Part shown: in pieces, positions 1 to 7,703 of the stretch
Numbering within the stretch: position 1 is the stretch's first letter
Layout of the letters: every line of letters begins with the position of its first letter
Origin: Peteryoungia rhizophila
GTDB lineage: Bacteria > Pseudomonadota > Alphaproteobacteria > Rhizobiales > Rhizobiaceae
Assembly: GCF_004912145.1 (NCBI RefSeq)
Contig: NZ_STGT01000001.1
Coordinates: forward strand, 806,001 to 870,000
DNA length: 64,000 nucleotides
Reading direction: 5' to 3'
Made by a program: the position numbers and the translations under genes
Notes under the pieces: model-generated
The model's input: the letters and a program-made list of their open reading frames with translations, nothing else
Databases searched by the model: none
What the model was told of the DNA's origin: nothing

Positions 1-214
1 CGACTCGTTTGAAGCTGAGGGCCGCGCGGCGGCGCTCGAAGCTCTTCGTCGCACGTGCCGCCTTTTCCCAGACGAAGCGGTTGGCGGCGAGAGAAAACAG
101 GCCCGAGCGGGCCGAAAAGGTCAGGTCACCGACCTTGAACACGGCGTCCTGCATATGGGCCGAGATGATCGCGAGATCATCGGCATCGAGCGCCAGCAGC
201 TTCAAGTCCGTCAT
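1..214 (-). CDS. DUF2948 family protein (N-terminal part, runs off window)
   Basis: The first 71 codons are visible on the minus strand, starting at the ATG whose complement lies at 212-214. The protein begins MTDLKLLALDADDLAIISAH and continues with a basic stretch rich in Arg and Lys (FERRRAALSFKRV). This resembles the alphaproteobacterial DUF2948 family, which usually follows murA in Rhizobiaceae; here it lies 137 bp downstream of murA in the same direction. No catalytic motif is visible and the function of the family is unknown. The 3' end is outside the window. The identification rests on the N-terminal pattern and the position next to murA. Confidence 0.75.
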   Translation of the reverse strand, partial: MTDLKLLALDADDLAIISAHMQDAVFKVGDLTFSARSGLFSLAANRFVWEKAARATKSFERRRAALSFKRV

Positions 215-293
215 GTCACCTCACAGTATCGCCTTTCGGCGGTGCCCGTCGAATTTCATGTTTTCGACATAGGTTGCGGCTTGTCCAGTGGCA

Positions 294-320
294 ACGGGGC
301 AAAAAGACTTTTCGCCCCGT
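294..320. other. Inverted repeat between murA and the DUF2948 gene
   Basis: A perfect 7-bp dyad (ACGGGGC / GCCCCGT) flanks a 13-base A/T-rich spacer. It lies in the 137-bp gap downstream of murA. It could form a hairpin that ends murA transcripts or stabilises their 3' end, but there is no clear T tract on the minus strand, so terminator function is uncertain. Confidence 0.35.
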
Positions 321-351
321 ATCGCTGTAAGAGTGCGACCGAGCCAAGGGC

Positions 352-1644
352 TCAGTCGCTGATGCGCTCGACGATGGCGCCGCAGCGGGTGAGCTTTTCT
401 TCCAGTCGTTCGAAACCGCGGTCGAGATGGTAGACGCGGCTGACCATGGTCTCGCCTTCGGCCGCGAGGCCGCCGATCACCAGCGACACCGAGGCGCGCA
501 GATCGGTTGCCATGACCGGGGCGCCGCGCAGGCGGGTGACCCCTTCGATGCGGGCTGTCTGGCCAGACAGCGTAATCTTGGCGCCGAGGCGGGCCAGTTC
601 CTGCACATGCATGAAGCGGTTCTCGAAGATCGTCTCGGTGACATGCGACACGCCATTCGCACGGGTCATCAGACCCATGAACTGCGCCTGCAGGTCGGTC
701 GGGAAGCCCGGGAAAGGTTCGGTCACGATATCGACCGGGCGGATCTGATCGCCATGGCCGATGACGCGGATGCCGCCTTCAACGGCCGAAACTTCGGCGC
801 CGGCGCGACGGATAGCCTCAATGGCCGTGTCGAGGAGCGTGATGTCGGTGCCCGAAAGCGTCACGTCACCGCCGGTCATGGCAACGGCCATGGCATAGGT
901 GCCGGTCTCGATGCGGTCGGGCAGAACGCGGTGACGCGCGCCCGAGAGGCTGGTGACGCCCTCGATCGTGATGGTGGAGGTGCCAGCGCCTGAAATCTTC
1001 GCACCCATGGCGTTCAGGCAGTTGGCGAGATCGACAACCTCAGGCTCGCGGGCGGCGTTGCCGATCACGGTCGTACCGCGGGCAAGCGATGCCGCCATCA
1101 ACATGACATGGGTCGCGCCGACCGATACCTTCGGGAAGGTGTAGCGGGCGCCGATCAGGCCGCCCTTCGGGGCCTTGGCATTGATGTAGCCGCCGTCGAT
1201 TTCCATCTCGGCGCCGAGAGCCGTCAGGCCCTCGATGAAGAGATCGACCGGACGCGTGCCGATAGCGCAGCCGCCTGGCAGCGAAACACGGGCCTGGCCT
1301 TCGCGGGCAAGCAGCGGGCCGATGACCCAGAAACTGGCGCGCATCTTGGACACGAGTTCATACGGTGCCGTTGTATCAGCCACCGTGCGGCAGGTGAAAT
1401 GCACGGTACGCGAATAGGAGCCGTCCTGGTGTTCGCGGCGGCCGTTGACGGCGATATCAACGCCATGATTGCCGAGAATGCGGATCAGGCCTTCAACGTC
1501 TGCCAGATGCGGCACGTTTTCGAGCGTCAGCGTATCGGACGTCAGAAGCGAGGCGATCATCAGGGGAAGCGCTGCGTTCTTGGCGCCCGAGATCGGGATG
1601 ATCCCGTTCAACGCATTGCCACCAACAATCCTGATGCGATCCAT
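352..1644 (-). CDS. murA: UDP-N-acetylglucosamine 1-carboxyvinyltransferase
   Basis: MurA transfers enolpyruvate from PEP to UDP-GlcNAc, the first committed step of peptidoglycan synthesis in the cytoplasm. The 430-aa protein begins [14 protein letters not shown], typical of the family, and has the conserved substrate Lys near residue 22 (GAKNAALP). It has the catalytic Cys at about residue 126 in [16 protein letters not shown], the residue attacked by fosfomycin. An in-frame upstream extension of 21 codons exists but lacks family similarity, so the start at 1644 is preferred. The gene is full length and followed downstream by the DUF2948 gene, the usual rhizobial order. Confidence 0.97.
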   Translation of the reverse strand: MDRIRIVGGNALNGIIPISGAKNAALPLMIASLLTSDTLTLENVPHLADVEGLIRILGNHGVDIAVNGRREHQDGSYSRTVHFTCRTVADTTAPYELVSKMRASFWVIGPLLAREGQARVSLPGGCAIGTRPVDLFIEGLTALGAEMEIDGGYINAKAPKGGLIGARYTFPKVSVGATHVMLMAASLARGTTVIGNAAREPEVVDLANCLNAMGAKISGAGTSTITIEGVTSLSGARHRVLPDRIETGTYAMAVAMTGGDVTLSGTDITLLDTAIEAIRRAGAEVSAVEGGIRVIGHGDQIRPVDIVTEPFPGFPTDLQAQFMGLMTRANGVSHVTETIFENRFMHVQELARLGAKITLSGQTARIEGVTRLRGAPVMATDLRASVSLVIGGLAAEGETMVSRVYHLDRGFERLEEKLTRCGAIVERISD

Positions 1645-1770
1645 GAGAGCCTGCGATACGGGCGAGAAATGCCCGCCTTTCCTTGAGAAGGTGTGAGGGG
1701 AAGCCAATCCGGCGAGGCTGGCTCTTTAGACGAAAAGAACGGATGGTTCAATTGAAGCTGCAACGCTCGG

Positions 1771-2085
1771 TTAATCACCGGGTTTGGACGAATTTGCGGC
1801 AGGCGTCGAATTGTCCGACACTCCGTCACGCCCCTCGCCTTCTGCAATCACCTCCACCGACACCGGACGCGCGGCCGGCAGCCCAACACCATCTTCGGCT
1901 TCGCCGGCGCGGCGTGCGCGCGACTGTTGCTTGCGGCGAGCCAGATTTTCCCGCAGCTTCGCCGCCGCCCGCTCGCGCCGGCGCGCCTCAGCATCGGACA
2001 GCGTACGTTTTCCACGATCGGCGAGCGGCGTACCCTCGAGCACACCATCATCCGCTTCGCCCTTGTTTTCCGGGTCATTCGTCAT
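1771..2085 (-). CDS. Small charged hypothetical protein
   Basis: This 104-aa protein has an acidic N-terminus, a central basic helix-forming stretch (ARRRERAAAKLRENLARRKQQ) and a low-complexity tail. No enzymatic motif, signal peptide or membrane segment is visible. It lies between murA and tRNA-Thr, reads in the same direction as murA, and its stop is 126 bp from the murA start. Similar small Arg/Ala-rich proteins occur near murA in rhizobia, from memory and not checked here. A possible role is RNA or ribosome association, but that is only a guess from the charge pattern. Confidence 0.6.
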   Translation of the reverse strand: MTNDPENKGEADDGVLEGTPLADRGKRTLSDAEARRRERAAAKLRENLARRKQQSRARRAGEAEDGVGLPAARPVSVEVIAEGEGRDGVSDNSTPAANSSKPGD

Positions 2086-2239
2086 CAGCGGGTGATATCC
2101 GATCGAAGAAAAATCGAAAAGTCCTTTCGGACCCCGTCACAAAACTTGGCCGCCCAAACGCTTTACGGCTTGCGCTGCCCGAAACTCTATGGCAATAGGC
2201 GCCTCGTTCCGGGCCGACCAAACGCGTCGCCCGCCAGAT

Positions 2240-2314
2240 GCTGCTATAGCTCAGGGGTAGAGCACTCCCTTGGTAAGGGAGAGGCCGAGAGTTCAAATCT
2301 CTCTAGCAGCACCA
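2240..2314 (+). tRNA. tRNA-Thr (anticodon GGT), integration target
   Basis: The 75-nt gene folds as a cloverleaf. The acceptor GCTGCTA pairs with TAGCAGC, the D arm is GCTC...GAGC, and the anticodon stem CTCCC/GGGAG encloses the loop TTGGTAA, giving anticodon GGT. The T arm contains GTTCAAATC and the CCA end is encoded (2312-2314). The 3' end forms the left attachment site of the integrative element that starts immediately downstream, and the tRNA is kept intact by the insertion. Confidence 0.97.
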
Positions 2315-2332
2315 TTCCATCCCCTTGGATTT
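2292..2332 (+). repeat. attL, 41-bp direct repeat overlapping tRNA-Thr 3' end
   Basis: The repeat begins TTCAAATCTCTCTAGCAGCA and ends CCCCTTGGATTT; 23 bp belong to the tRNA gene and 18 bp lie beyond it. The identical copy is at 10132-10172. An identity block in a tRNA 3' half next to an integrase is the standard signature of tyrosine-recombinase integration. Confidence 0.95.
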
Positions 2333-2370
2333 GCAGAACATATTGGATTTGCTTGAGGTCTGGCCGTCCC

Positions 2371-2394
2371 ACTGGTACACAGCGGCGGTACACA
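2371..2394 (+). promoter_or_regulatory. Putative integrase arm-type sites, left end
   Basis: Two near-identical motifs, TGGTACACA (within ACTGGTACACA, 2371-2381) and CGGTACACA (2386-2394), sit between attL and the integrase start codon. The 11-mer ACTGGTACACA recurs at 10058-10068 just inside attR. Repeats near both ends of an element are what integrase or excisionase arm binding would require. The second copy abuts the integrase ATG, so binding there could also repress integrase expression. This is inferred from pattern only. Confidence 0.5.
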
Positions 2395-4017
2395 ATGAGC
2401 CTCGTAATGCCCTCACCTGTCCTCATCAGCAGACGCTTCTACCTTCGCGTCCGCGTTCCCAAAGACCTACTGAAAATCGCCCCCGGTCGAACCATTCACC
2501 TCCCTGTGGACGGCGTCTGGCGACCTGTGAAGGTAGGGAGCGCCGTCAAGCTGTCCTTGGAGACCAACGACGCAGCAGCAGCGAAGACGCGCTTTGGTGA
2601 GGCCTACGCCGCGCTTGGGCAAGCTTGGGAGGCAATGCGCTCGTTCCCGGCAGCACTCACCCACAAGCAGATGTTGGCGCTGGCTGGAGAAATCCGTGGC
2701 ACCTTCGTATCTGCATTCGATGATGAGCCCGGAACTGCCAAGATGTGGGCGCACGTTCTGGTAAAGAACCAGCGGGCAACAGTCGGCCAGTCCAATCCGC
2801 TCAAGATCTCCACTCCCGAGACAATCGCGCAGGACATGGAAAGGCGGTTCGGGAGCTTCGTAGACATCAAGCTGGCTCAGAAGGGCCTCTCCATCTCGCC
2901 CGAGCAACGCCCCCAGTTGTTGCAACATGTAGCGCAAGCACTGGACGAAGCTGCGGTGGTCAATATGGCCAAGGCCGATGGGGACTACTCGAACGGCGGA
3001 GTAAGCACCAAGTACCCCGAATACGCTCCGGCTCCAAACCGCTCGCCCACAACTGCCGACCCAAAGCACGAAGCCGCTACCGCCGCCACCTTTACCTCTG
3101 TGATAGATGAGGAAGTCCGCAGACGGTCGGCGGGCAAAGATGGCATGCCAATGCGGGACGCGACCGTGAACAAGTTCCGGGGCGCCGCCGAAGGGTTCCG
3201 GATTTTTCGTGGCAGCGACGATGCGACCATGGTCACAGCGCGAGAAGCGCACGACTGGAAGCAGGCCATGCTTGACGAAGGAAGATTGTCGAACAACTCA
3301 ATCAAACAGCGCTTGCAAAACCTCCGCACTGTTCTGGAATGGGCTCGTCAGCATAGCTTCGGTGAGCTGTACTCAACCGGAAATCCACTTGACGTTGTCA
3401 AACCTCCAGCGTTCAAGCCCGTCGCGAGTGATGCCATCACCTACACGATTGAAGAAGCGCAGACAGTATTGCTTGCTGCGAGGCGCCAAACAAGAGCCGA
3501 GACCCGCTGGCTCCCCTGGCTGTGTGCCTATTCTGGCGCGCGGATTAACGAAGTGGCGCAGTTGAGACCCAAGAACTTCTTTCAACTCGAAGATGACTGG
3601 TTCTTCCGCCTTACCACAACAGGGGGCAAAACTCTAAAGAACCGGACGAGCGAGCGTATTGTCCCGATCCACCCGGCGCTCGTTCAAGAGGGGCTGCTTG
3701 ATTTCGTAGGCACCTACCCACCGCAGAGTGAGGTGCGGCTCTTCATACCCTCCTCGACCCAGACGGTTCAAAAATGGGTGCGGGAAAAGGTCGGGCTCAC
3801 CCGTAAAGAACTCGCACCGAGCCACGGGTGGCGACACCTGTTCGAAGACCTATGCATGAATGGTGGGGTCAGTGACGCAGCTCGCAACTACATGACCGGG
3901 CGTGCCACGGGCAAATCCAGCGAAGGCTACGGCAAGAGCCAAGCCATGCTCCCCGGCCTCGCCGACCAGATGCGCAAGGTCCCGGCAATTCCATTGGAGA
4001 GTAAGCGCGATGCCTGA
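2395..4017 (+). CDS. Tyrosine-type site-specific integrase
   Basis: The 540-aa protein would catalyse integration and excision at tRNA-Thr. The N-terminal ~80 residues (RRFYLRVRVPKDLL) look like the arm-binding part common in rhizobial island integrases, followed by a core-binding helical region. The catalytic domain shows Arg383 (SGARINEVAQL), a Lys-containing beta-hairpin (TTTGGKTLKNR), His477-x-x-Arg480 (SHGWRHLFEDL) and the nucleophile Tyr512 (EGYGKS). The second His/Trp position is unclear. The start at 2395 lies just after the GGTACAC repeats; an in-frame extension upstream would run through the tRNA and is rejected. It appears intact. Confidence 0.95.
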   Translation: MSLVMPSPVLISRRFYLRVRVPKDLLKIAPGRTIHLPVDGVWRPVKVGSAVKLSLETNDAAAAKTRFGEAYAALGQAWEAMRSFPAALTHKQMLALAGEIRGTFVSAFDDEPGTAKMWAHVLVKNQRATVGQSNPLKISTPETIAQDMERRFGSFVDIKLAQKGLSISPEQRPQLLQHVAQALDEAAVVNMAKADGDYSNGGVSTKYPEYAPAPNRSPTTADPKHEAATAATFTSVIDEEVRRRSAGKDGMPMRDATVNKFRGAAEGFRIFRGSDDATMVTAREAHDWKQAMLDEGRLSNNSIKQRLQNLRTVLEWARQHSFGELYSTGNPLDVVKPPAFKPVASDAITYTIEEAQTVLLAARRQTRAETRWLPWLCAYSGARINEVAQLRPKNFFQLEDDWFFRLTTTGGKTLKNRTSERIVPIHPALVQEGLLDFVGTYPPQSEVRLFIPSSTQTVQKWVREKVGLTRKELAPSHGWRHLFEDLCMNGGVSDAARNYMTGRATGKSSEGYGKSQAMLPGLADQMRKVPAIPLESKRDA

Positions 4018-4154
4018 GGAGCCCCGTGACGGGCTCATGTGCGGCATCGGGTTTCAGCTCCGACCCAACCACTGGTCGGCGACCTGCCGCGTCCATGCGT
4101 CCGTTCGGGGGCTTCCCAGCCCGATGTCTCAACCTCTTCTCGAATGGATAACTC

Positions 4155-4409
4155 ATGCGTTCTTCAATCACTGCCCTGAGCACTCAGGCTCTCTACAACC
4201 TCGCAATGGACATCTCAGACGGCTTCAAGCGGCGCTTCGCGTTCGTCGGCAATGGCCTCTTCGTCCATCCCCCTTTCGCAGGCCGCAGCCTCTGGATTGA
4301 ATGGCGGGAGGTATCGGTCGGTCTCGGCATCGAACAAGACGAGACAGGCACAGTCCATCTGTTCGCCGGTCGGCTGCAGGGCACTCTTTCCACCGAGGGG
4401 ACTCGCTGA
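4155..4409 (+). CDS. Hypothetical protein, island
   Basis: This 84-aa product (MRSSITALSTQALYNLAMDI...) has a mixed polar sequence with FVHPPFAGRSLWIEWREVSV in the middle and no recognised motif, signal or membrane segment. Its stop overlaps the next gene's start as TGATG, so the two are probably translationally coupled. The 137-bp gap after the integrase contains no strong ribosome-binding site, which leaves the start slightly uncertain. Function unknown. Confidence 0.6.
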   Translation: MRSSITALSTQALYNLAMDISDGFKRRFAFVGNGLFVHPPFAGRSLWIEWREVSVGLGIEQDETGTVHLFAGRLQGTLSTEGTR

Positions 4410-4609
4410 TGCTGCTCGCCATTCTTGCCGGGCTAGCTGCCTATATAATCACAAACGGTCTTGTGGGGGCTGTCCACGGCTTCCTGTGCGGGAGTAGTCA
4501 GTCCATGTCGGTGCTGCTCCGGTTCTCACCTCTCGCTTTCCCGATCAGACTAGCGTGCTGGGCCTTGGCGGCATGGGCTGGCTGGAGCGCGTTCGCCGCC
4601 GTGCACTGA
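4409..4609 (+). CDS. Small membrane protein, island
   Basis: A 66-aa hydrophobic protein starting MLLAILAGLAAYIITNGL, with a first membrane helix at about residues 1-24 and a second at about 40-63 (LAFPIRLACWALAAWAGW). The start overlaps the stop of the preceding 84-aa gene (TGATG), indicating coupling. No homology is recognised. A terminator-like hairpin follows at 4715-4745. Pairing of a small soluble and a small two-helix protein is reminiscent of phage holin-type or inhibitor pairs, but nothing specific supports that. Confidence 0.6.
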   Translation: MLLAILAGLAAYIITNGLVGAVHGFLCGSSQSMSVLLRFSPLAFPIRLACWALAAWAGWSAFAAVH

Positions 4610-4714
4610 CCAATCGGACCGATTACCCCACCCCCAAAGAGCCATGCGGATTATCCCACCCCCTAGGAGAACAGCCAAGGGGGCGGGGTCGGCACCGGCC
4701 GAAACCCATATCGA

Positions 4715-4745
4715 CGCCCTGCCTCAAGCCGAGGTGGGGCGTTTT
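4715..4745 (+). terminator. Putative rho-independent terminator
   Basis: CGCCCTGCCTC and GAGGTGGGGCG form an 11-bp stem with two G-T wobbles around a 5-base loop, followed by TTTT. It lies in the 162-bp gap between the small membrane gene and the RNase HI gene. Confidence 0.5.
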
Positions 4746-4771
4746 CGCGTTCAAGCCCCACAAGGAATTCG

Positions 4772-5281
4772 ATGCCTGAGATCAACAATACCGCCCCGAC
4801 CTCCCCCTCATGTAACAGACGCTACGAGATCGCCACCGATGGCGCTTGCAGTGGCAATCCCGGCCCTGGTGGCTGGGGCGCGCGACTGCTCTCCTGGGAC
4901 GGGAATGTTCTTCATCGGCAGCCTAAGGAGCTGTCGGGCTGGCAGGAGGCTGCCACCAACAACGAGATGGAGCTTTTCGCGGCGATACACGCGCTGCGCT
5001 TCCTCAAGAACCGGACCATTCCGGTCACCGTCAAATCGGATAGCCAGTACCTGATCAAGGGCATGACCGAATGGCGAGAGGGATGGCTGGCAAGAGGCTG
5101 GCGAACGGCATCGGGTCAGCCCGTGAAAAACCGGGAACTCTGGCTAGAGCTCTACGAACTCGTCGAGCACCGGGACGTCACCTGGACATGGGTCAAAGGG
5201 CACTCTGGCGACACAGATAACGAGCGAGCCGATGCCCTCGCGAAACGCGCTCTTGCCCGCTTTCTTCGCGGCGAACGGTAA
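4772..5281 (+). CDS. rnhA: Ribonuclease HI (island copy)
   Basis: RNase HI cleaves the RNA strand of RNA-DNA hybrids. The 169-aa protein carries the full catalytic set: Asp23 (TDGACSGNPGPGGWG), Glu67 (NNEMEL), Asp90 (KSDSQYLIKG), His144 (VKGHSGDTDNERAD) and Asp154. The N-terminal ~17 residues before the core are extra and polar. Because it sits inside the tRNA-Thr element, it is probably a second, mobile copy and not the chromosomal housekeeping gene, which would lie outside this window. It may help element DNA metabolism such as primer or R-loop removal; that role is inferred. Confidence 0.93.
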   Translation: MPEINNTAPTSPSCNRRYEIATDGACSGNPGPGGWGARLLSWDGNVLHRQPKELSGWQEAATNNEMELFAAIHALRFLKNRTIPVTVKSDSQYLIKGMTEWREGWLARGWRTASGQPVKNRELWLELYELVEHRDVTWTWVKGHSGDTDNERADALAKRALARFLRGER

Positions 5282-5355
5282 GCCCCTCACGACAAACGAC
5301 AGCGCTCTCTAGACGCAGGAAAGCCATCTGCATGCGACAACCGCAAGGAACACTG

Positions 5356-6180
5356 ATGAGAATTGAAGCCATTCGAAAGAAGCTTGAGAAAGCGACTCCA
5401 GGGCGACCTATCGGCCCGTTCGAGATCGACCTCTCCGACATCCGCATAGACCCCACCATGCAAGTCAGGGACCGGCTCGACAAGCAGAACATGCACCGCA
5501 TACGGTCAGCCTATCGTGCCGGGACTGAGTTGCCGCCCCTTGCGCTTGCTTTTGTGGAGGGAGATGAGACCTTCCCTATCGTGCTGGATGGCCACCACCG
5601 CTTCACCGTCCTGGAGGCCCTGGCAGCCGAGGCACGATTAAGGGGCAGTCCAGCGAGCATGACCGCGCAGGCCACGTTCGTTTCCCTTACGGAAGCGGAG
5701 GCACGCTTCCAGGCGGCCCTTGCGAACACCACCCACGGACTGCAGTTGAGGCCCAGGGAAAGCCGAAGGGTGTTTGCCGCCTATGTCAAAGCAGGCCGCC
5801 ACAGGAAAGGGGACGAGTTCCGCTCTTACCGTGACATCGGCAAGGACATGGGCCGGGACCACAAGACCATTATCGCTTGGATGAAGGCGGACTTCCCCTC
5901 TGAAGCGGCAAGAATGATGGAGCCGGAGAAAGCCACAGAGGGTGGCGATGGACCGCCGCCACCGGTCGTGGTCGTCGCTCACGCTATGGACGCTTGGCTG
6001 CTTGCGGGACGGTGCCTGTTTGAACAAGGCGGAAGCCCGGACAGGAGCAGGTTCACTGAGGGGCTCGGGCGGCTACTGCGGTCGTTTAAGGCCGATCTAG
6101 CGCGAGAAGAGTGGGACGGCACCATTCCAGGTCTGGACCTTGAGACGTCGACCGAGCACCCCGAAGACGCCGACTTTTGA
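5356..6180 (+). CDS. ParB/Srx-fold protein with HTH
   Basis: The 274-aa protein has an N-terminal ParB/sulfiredoxin-like domain (about residues 20-125) with the signature DGHHRF at 78-83, preceded by IDLSDIRIDPTMQVR. A helix-turn-helix-like segment (SYRDIGKDMGRDHKTIIAWM) lies near 157-176. In ParB relatives this fold binds or hydrolyses nucleotides and the HTH binds DNA, so a partition, regulatory or nuclease role on the element is plausible. The start at 5356 is chosen because AAGGA is 6 bp upstream; an ATG at 5332 is an alternative. There is no ParA neighbour. A strong terminator follows directly. Confidence 0.8.
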   Translation: MRIEAIRKKLEKATPGRPIGPFEIDLSDIRIDPTMQVRDRLDKQNMHRIRSAYRAGTELPPLALAFVEGDETFPIVLDGHHRFTVLEALAAEARLRGSPASMTAQATFVSLTEAEARFQAALANTTHGLQLRPRESRRVFAAYVKAGRHRKGDEFRSYRDIGKDMGRDHKTIIAWMKADFPSEAARMMEPEKATEGGDGPPPPVVVVAHAMDAWLLAGRCLFEQGGSPDRSRFTEGLGRLLRSFKADLAREEWDGTIPGLDLETSTEHPEDADF

Positions 6181-6184
6181 TCCT

Positions 6185-6237
6185 TGAGGCTGGGGAATTT
6201 CCCCATACACAGTTCCCAGCCTCACCGCCTATTTTTT
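6185..6237 (+). terminator. Rho-independent terminator after ParB-fold gene
   Basis: TGAGGCTGGGGAA and TTCCCAGCCTCA form a 12-bp stem with one bulged G, followed a few bases later by TTTTTT at 6232-6237. It begins 5 bp after the stop codon and separates this gene from the convergent PIN gene. Confidence 0.8.
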
Positions 6238-6310
6238 GGCGAAAATCTACGAGGCGGCAATCGATCATGCGGCTCGACGCAACGTCCCCCGTGCCCCAGG
6301 TGCCAAGGGG

Positions 6311-6883
6311 TTAGATCAAAGTGACCGCGTCTTCTGGAGGCCTGATCACCATGCGCGGAAAGTCAGGATGATCGTTCAGAACCCAGAGGCGTTGATCACT
6401 GGTTACGAACACCTGACGTCCAGCATGATCGTGAGCCCACAGAGCTTGCGCATCAAGTATCTGATTTCGCCAACGCGCATGCGCACTGCTGCCAAGGTCA
6501 TCGACAGCTACTCCCTTCGCTCGTGCATAATCGGCCCACTCAAACGGAGACGACGGGAAGAGTGCACCGTAGATCAACGCCTCTCGTTCCAAACCCTCGG
6601 GTGAACCGTAAAGGGACTGCCCAAAAAAGGAGAGGTTCCAGCGTGCCATTGACGGAAGCAGTGGGATACCGCCGAAGCCTAGCGCGTTGCGTCTTTGATC
6701 GAACGTTTCGAAGTTCGAGAGGTACAAGCCACCCTGTTGGCGTTCCGAAGCGCTGGATGCAACGAGTGCAAGGTCGACGTTACCAACCGCCCAGGCCGAA
6801 AGCAGAGCTTGAACGCTCGGTGCCGCTGGGCGGCTTTCGTCAACGTCGATGATGCAATTGGTGTCGAGGGTGAACGAGGTCAT
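6311..6883 (-). CDS. PIN-domain protein (putative RNase)
   Basis: This 190-aa protein begins MTSFTLDTNCIIDVDE, a standard PIN opening with Asp7. Later acidic residues suit the metal site: Asp144 (ILDAQALWAH) and Asp163 (VFVTSDQRLW). PIN proteins are usually Mg-dependent ribonucleases, often toxins. No short antitoxin gene is adjacent: the next gene is the divergent resolvase. At 190 aa it is longer than typical VapC (about 130 aa), and a central region rich in Trp, Phe and Pro is extra. An in-frame N-terminal extension to 6982 would run through the res-like repeats and is not favoured. Target and role are unknown. Confidence 0.75.
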   Translation of the reverse strand: MTSFTLDTNCIIDVDESRPAAPSVQALLSAWAVGNVDLALVASSASERQQGGLYLSNFETFDQRRNALGFGGIPLLPSMARWNLSFFGQSLYGSPEGLEREALIYGALFPSSPFEWADYARAKGVAVDDLGSSAHARWRNQILDAQALWAHDHAGRQVFVTSDQRLWVLNDHPDFPRMVIRPPEDAVTLI

Positions 6884-6934
6884 GGAACACAAGATGGCAC
6901 CGATCGTGTTCGCTGTCCATTTTGGGTATACCCT

Positions 6935-7030
6935 TGTCGGACAGCAGGGAGCGATCCAACAGTGTCCGATATGGGTTGACATTGGGGCTATCGGACACTA
7001 TTCCGATTGCATCTTAGACCTTATCGGACG
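6935..7030. promoter_or_regulatory. Resolvase res-like repeat array / divergent promoter region
   Basis: Four copies of a 9-mer occur in 96 bp between the PIN and resolvase genes: TGTCGGACA (6935-6943), TGTCCGATA on the plus strand (6963-6971), TATCGGACA (6989-6997) and TATCGGACG (7022-7030). Copies at 6963 and 6989 are inverted relative to each other. This fits resolvase subsites or an autoregulatory operator, and the last copy lies 11 bp before the resolvase start. A related TGTCC half site is at 6914. Confidence 0.7.
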
Positions 7031-7041
7031 GATTGCTCATC

Positions 7042-7596
7042 ATGAAAATCGGTTATGCCCGCGTCTCCACCACTGGCCAGAACGAAGCTGCTCAGGTGGA
7101 CATCCTAAGCCGCCACGGGGCAGAGGAGCTGTTCATCGACAAAGCCAGCGGGACGAGCCGTGAGGGCCGCGACAAGCTTGCTGAGGCCATCCGCTTCGCG
7201 CGGAAAGGGGATACCCTGATGGTCACGCGACTTGACCGCTTGGCCCGCTCGGTGAGCGACCTTCATGCCATCACACAGGAGCTACAGGCAAAAGGCGTTG
7301 ATCTTGTTGTGACAGAACAACACATCGACACCAGCACTCCCACAGGACGGCTCATGTTCACGATGCTCGGCGCAATAGCTGAGTTTGAAACCGATCTGAG
7401 GAAGGAACGGCAGCTTGAAGGTATCGCCAAGGCGAAGGAGGAGGGCCGCTACAAGGGCCGTCCCGTGACCGTGGATAGTGAAGCTATCCTCGCAGCGCTA
7501 GCTGCGGGAGAAAAGCCTATCGCCGTTGCGAAGCGGTTCAATGTGGCGCGCTCAACTGTTTACCGCGTAGTCGAGCAAACCCACAAATCGGCATAA
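7042..7596 (+). CDS. Serine recombinase (resolvase/invertase family)
   Basis: A 184-aa small serine recombinase. Ser9 in MKIGYARVST is the nucleophile, with RLDRLARS, TPTGRLMFTMLGAIAEFETDL and ERQLEGIAKAKEEG following in the canonical order, and a C-terminal HTH (PIAVAKRFNVARSTVYRVV). It looks full length and intact. It would resolve or invert DNA at the repeat array directly upstream. No transposase is present beside it, so it is not part of a complete Tn3-family unit; it may stabilise the element or be a remnant. The ATG at 7042 is preferred over one 9 bp upstream. Confidence 0.94.
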   Translation: MKIGYARVSTTGQNEAAQVDILSRHGAEELFIDKASGTSREGRDKLAEAIRFARKGDTLMVTRLDRLARSVSDLHAITQELQAKGVDLVVTEQHIDTSTPTGRLMFTMLGAIAEFETDLRKERQLEGIAKAKEEGRYKGRPVTVDSEAILAALAAGEKPIAVAKRFNVARSTVYRVVEQTHKSA

Positions 7597-7703
7597 CCCT
7601 AGATAGTTCGGGCTACGCGTCATCCTTCTTGGTTGCGTCAGCGTTCGTTGGGGTGTCTATTCGTTTTCAGCTGGTGAGCACTGGGAGCGGGGAAGGAAAT
7701 CAA

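Noticed and set aside
1927..2394. In-frame N-terminal extension of the integrase to 1927
   Set aside because: It would read through tRNA-Thr and the att site and has no family similarity; the start at 2395 fits the integrase family.
4010..4300. Possible 96-codon gene overlapping the integrase end
   Set aside because: Its second half is a different frame over the better-supported gene at 4155, and it has no recognisable motif.
6883..6982. Longer PIN protein start at 6982
   Set aside because: It would code through the res-like repeats, and the PIN fold begins exactly at MTSFTLDTN.
6311..7596. PIN gene and resolvase as a toxin-antitoxin pair
   Set aside because: The neighbour is a complete serine recombinase, not an antitoxin, and the two are divergent.
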